Source of the DNA: Symbiodinium natans
Lineage: Eukaryota > Sar > Dinophyceae > Suessiales > Symbiodiniaceae
Direction: 5' to 3'
Length of the DNA stretch: 35,000 nt
Assembly: GCA_905221605.1 (NCBI GenBank)
Contig: CAJNDS010002694.1
Span: forward strand, 238,126 to 273,125
Notes under the pieces: model-generated
Told to the model about the DNA's origin: nothing
The model's database searches: none
What the model saw: the letters and a program-made list of their open reading frames with translations, nothing else
Translations under genes and position numbers: made by a program
Shown: positions 33,689-35,000 of the stretch, one piece after another
How the letters are laid out: every line of letters begins with the position of its first letter
Position numbering within the stretch: the first letter of the stretch is position 1

Positions 33689-33732
33689 GGGATTGTCGTT
33701 GGTCATGTTTGGGGAGGGCTCTTAAGCAAATA

Positions 33733-33800
33733 GCCCTAAACCCTAAACCCTAAACCCTAAACCCTAAACCCTAAACCCTAAACCCTAAACCCTGCGCCCT
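33733..33800. repeat. CCCTAAA array
   Basis: About nine units on the low side of the kinase exon at 33846-33911. Confidence 0.93.
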
Positions 33801-33845
33801 AAGCCCTAAACCCGAACCCCTAAAGGAGGAATCTAAGCCTCGCAC

Positions 33846-33911
33846 GAAGGGGATGTCATTGGCCATCGCCTCCCACAGCAGAGTGCCGAAGGCAAAGACG
33901 TCCACACTCTC
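33846..33911 (-). CDS. Protein kinase exon 2 in window: subdomain IX
   Basis: This 66-bp exon (22 codons, phase 0 to 0) encodes ESVDVFAFGTLLWEAMANDI then PF. It contains the invariant Asp of subdomain IX in the SVDVFAFG-x-LLWE form typical of tyrosine-kinase-like (TKL) Ser/Thr kinases. The acceptor is ATGAG and the donor is GTGCGAG. The GAG at its start is repeated at the previous exon's end, so the upstream intron can be read as GA...AG with a 3-4 bp flanking direct repeat. Confidence 0.95.
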
Positions 33912-33939
33912 CTCATTTATTGGGAGGCTCGCGTGTTAT

Positions 33940-34261
33940 CTAGGGGTTTAGGGTTTAGGGTTTAGGGTTTAGGCCGATACAGGTTGTACTTCGGACCCTT
34001 TAGGTTGTGCCCTTGGGTCTTGGGGATCTTTCTTAAAGATCCTTAAGTAGCAGAAGGGCCATGTGAGGAGTGTAGGGCTCAGGGTTTAGGGTTTAGTGTT
34101 TAGGGTTTAGGGTTTAGGGTTTCGGGTTTAGGGTTTAGGGTTTAGGGTACAGGGTACCTTTATAGGGTACAACCTTAGCGGTGCGAGCCTTAATCCCCTG
34201 AGTTTAGGGTTCTCAAAACCCGAACCCTAAGCCACTATGAGAGTCACTTAGTATGGCCCAA
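33940..34261. repeat. Kinase intron: TTTAGGG blocks
   Basis: TTTAGGG at 33945-33972 and 34083-34150, with unique sequence between. No further exon seen. Confidence 0.85.
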
Positions 34262-34315
34262 AGCACTAAACCCTAAACCCTAAACCCTAAACCCTAAACC
34301 CTAAACCCTAAACCC
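34262..34315. repeat. CCCTAAA array
   Basis: About seven clean units inside the kinase intron. Confidence 0.93.
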
Positions 34316-34428
34316 CCAATTCGGAAGCCCGCAAGCAAGTCTCGCGACGTAAGACCGAAGCATTCGAGAACAGACAAGGCAACAATGGCAGGTTCCCCTA
34401 AAGTGGGGTTTAGGGTTTAGGGTAACCC

Positions 34429-34475
34429 TATTTTTTGTTGTTTTTTTTTTTTTTGGGGGGGGGGGTACTTATTAT
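34429..34475. repeat. T-run/G-run, partial family D
   Basis: TTTTTTGTTG and a T-run followed by a G-run and TACTTATTATCATA. It resembles the left half of the family D elements at 15968 and 16751. Confidence 0.5.
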
Positions 34476-34587
34476 CATACGACCGTGCAACGGCCCTGAA
34501 AGGCTTTACCGACGAAATTTTCTAAGCCCTACAAACCCCGAAGGCCAAAGAGGCGAAGATCCCCGCTGCAGTGACTCCCAAAGCCAC

Positions 34588-34672
34588 TCAGGGTTTAGGG
34601 TTTAGGGTTTAGGGTTTAGGGTTTAGGGTTTAGGGTTTAGGGTTTAGGGTTTAGGGTTTAGGGTTTAGGGTG
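34588..34672. repeat. TTTAGGG array
   Basis: About eleven units on the low side of the APE exon, opposite in orientation to most exon flanks. Confidence 0.95.
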
Positions 34673-34702
34673 CCAAAACCGCTCAAACCACAGGCTAGGC
34701 TC

Positions 34703-34752
34703 CGTGTACTTGGCATTGCGGAAGACTTCCGGGGCCATGTAGCTGGGTGTTC
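34703..34752 (-). CDS. Protein kinase exon 1 in window: activation segment, APE motif
   Basis: A GTTTGCAG acceptor precedes two bases and TPSYMAPEVFRNAKYT; with the preceding exon this gives G-T-P-S-Y-M-A-P-E, subdomain VIII. The exon is 50 bp. The best donor is GA (ACG/GAGCCT), so that ACG joins GAG AGT GTG of the next exon (TESVDVF). The exons carrying the N-lobe, catalytic loop and DFG must lie beyond base 35000. This is a TKL-type kinase fragment by its motifs. Ligand or receptor parts cannot be seen. Confidence 0.95.
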
Positions 34753-35000
34753 CTGCAAACCTGGATGGTCTTCGGTTGGGGTAAGATGAGGCAGAGGACG
34801 CCCTAAACCCTAAGCTCTAAACCCGCCATCCCCAAACTCTTCCCCAAACGGTCACGTTTCCTGCCACTGCAACCCCACAAACCCTAAACTCTTAAAGCTC
34901 CAACCCTCAGCTGGCTCTGGCTTGCGATCAAGGGAGTCGAACCCCAGACCCCAGACCCCAAACCCCAAAACCCCAAAACCCCAAAACCCCAAAACCCCAA
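34753..35000. repeat. Right edge: CCCTAAA units and CCCCAAAA array
   Basis: Short CCCTAAA units near 34800, unique sequence, then CCCCAAA changing into CCCCAAAA 8-mers that run off the window (about 34945-35000). The 8-mer equals the ciliate (Oxytricha-type) telomere unit, here surely by drift. Confidence 0.85.

Noticed and set aside
91-35000. True chromosome end or CRISPR array from the many short repeats
   Set aside because: Arrays occur in both orientations throughout and are interrupted by exons and mobile elements. Units are telomere-like with no spacers of constant length, and no cas genes are present.

Overview
The window looks like nuclear DNA of a dinoflagellate or close relative. 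Four observations support this. (1) Plant/alveolate-type telomere repeats (TTTAGGG/CCCTAAA and drifted 7-, 8- and 9-base versions) occur in dozens of internal arrays on both strands. (2) A sequence closely resembling the dinoflagellate spliced leader lies inside both LTRs of a retrotransposon. (3) Coding sequence is broken into tiny exons of about 40-140 bp whose introns start with GT, GC or GA and end with AG. (4) Nearly all recognisable coding sequence is on one strand (minus). The species cannot be named from this. No tRNA, rRNA or CRISPR array was seen.

Layout. 1-1294: one 402-bp minus-strand exon of unknown function (356-757), a possible LRR micro-exon and telomere-like arrays. 1295-8300: an intact LTR retrotransposon in minus orientation, with 279-bp LTRs that read as identical, a 5-bp target duplication, a primer-binding site complementary to a Met-tRNA anticodon arm (copia-like half-tRNA priming) and a polypurine tract. 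It encodes no recognisable protease, integrase, reverse transcriptase or RNase H. Instead it carries two large proteins with CCCH zinc fingers; the larger also has WW, S1/OB-like, MLLE (PABC)-like and SAM-like segments. 8300-11340: telomere-like tracts, MITE-like inverted repeats and AT-rich repeats. 11.5-15.8 kb: scattered minus-strand exons, several clearly leucine-rich repeats (LRR). 15.8-29.3 kb: many candidate minus-strand exons of unrecognised proteins, including a 469-bp exon at 20.1-20.6 kb, within telomere-like arrays and several MITE families. 29.6-34.75 kb: five phase-consistent exons that rebuild the C-lobe of a tyrosine-kinase-like (TKL) protein kinase, from the APE segment to subdomain XI; the N-lobe must lie beyond base 35000.

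The most unusual structural theme is the relation between exons and telomeric repeats. On the sense (minus) strand most exons are preceded by (CCCTAAA)n and followed by (TTTAGGG)n. Each intron therefore tends to begin with TTTAGGG and end with CCCTAAA, arms that could pair in the pre-mRNA and bring the splice sites together. Exon boundaries were inferred by eye from reading frame, AG acceptors and phase. The kinase and LRR exons are firm; many others are marked as candidates. Gene boundaries among the middle exons are not resolved.
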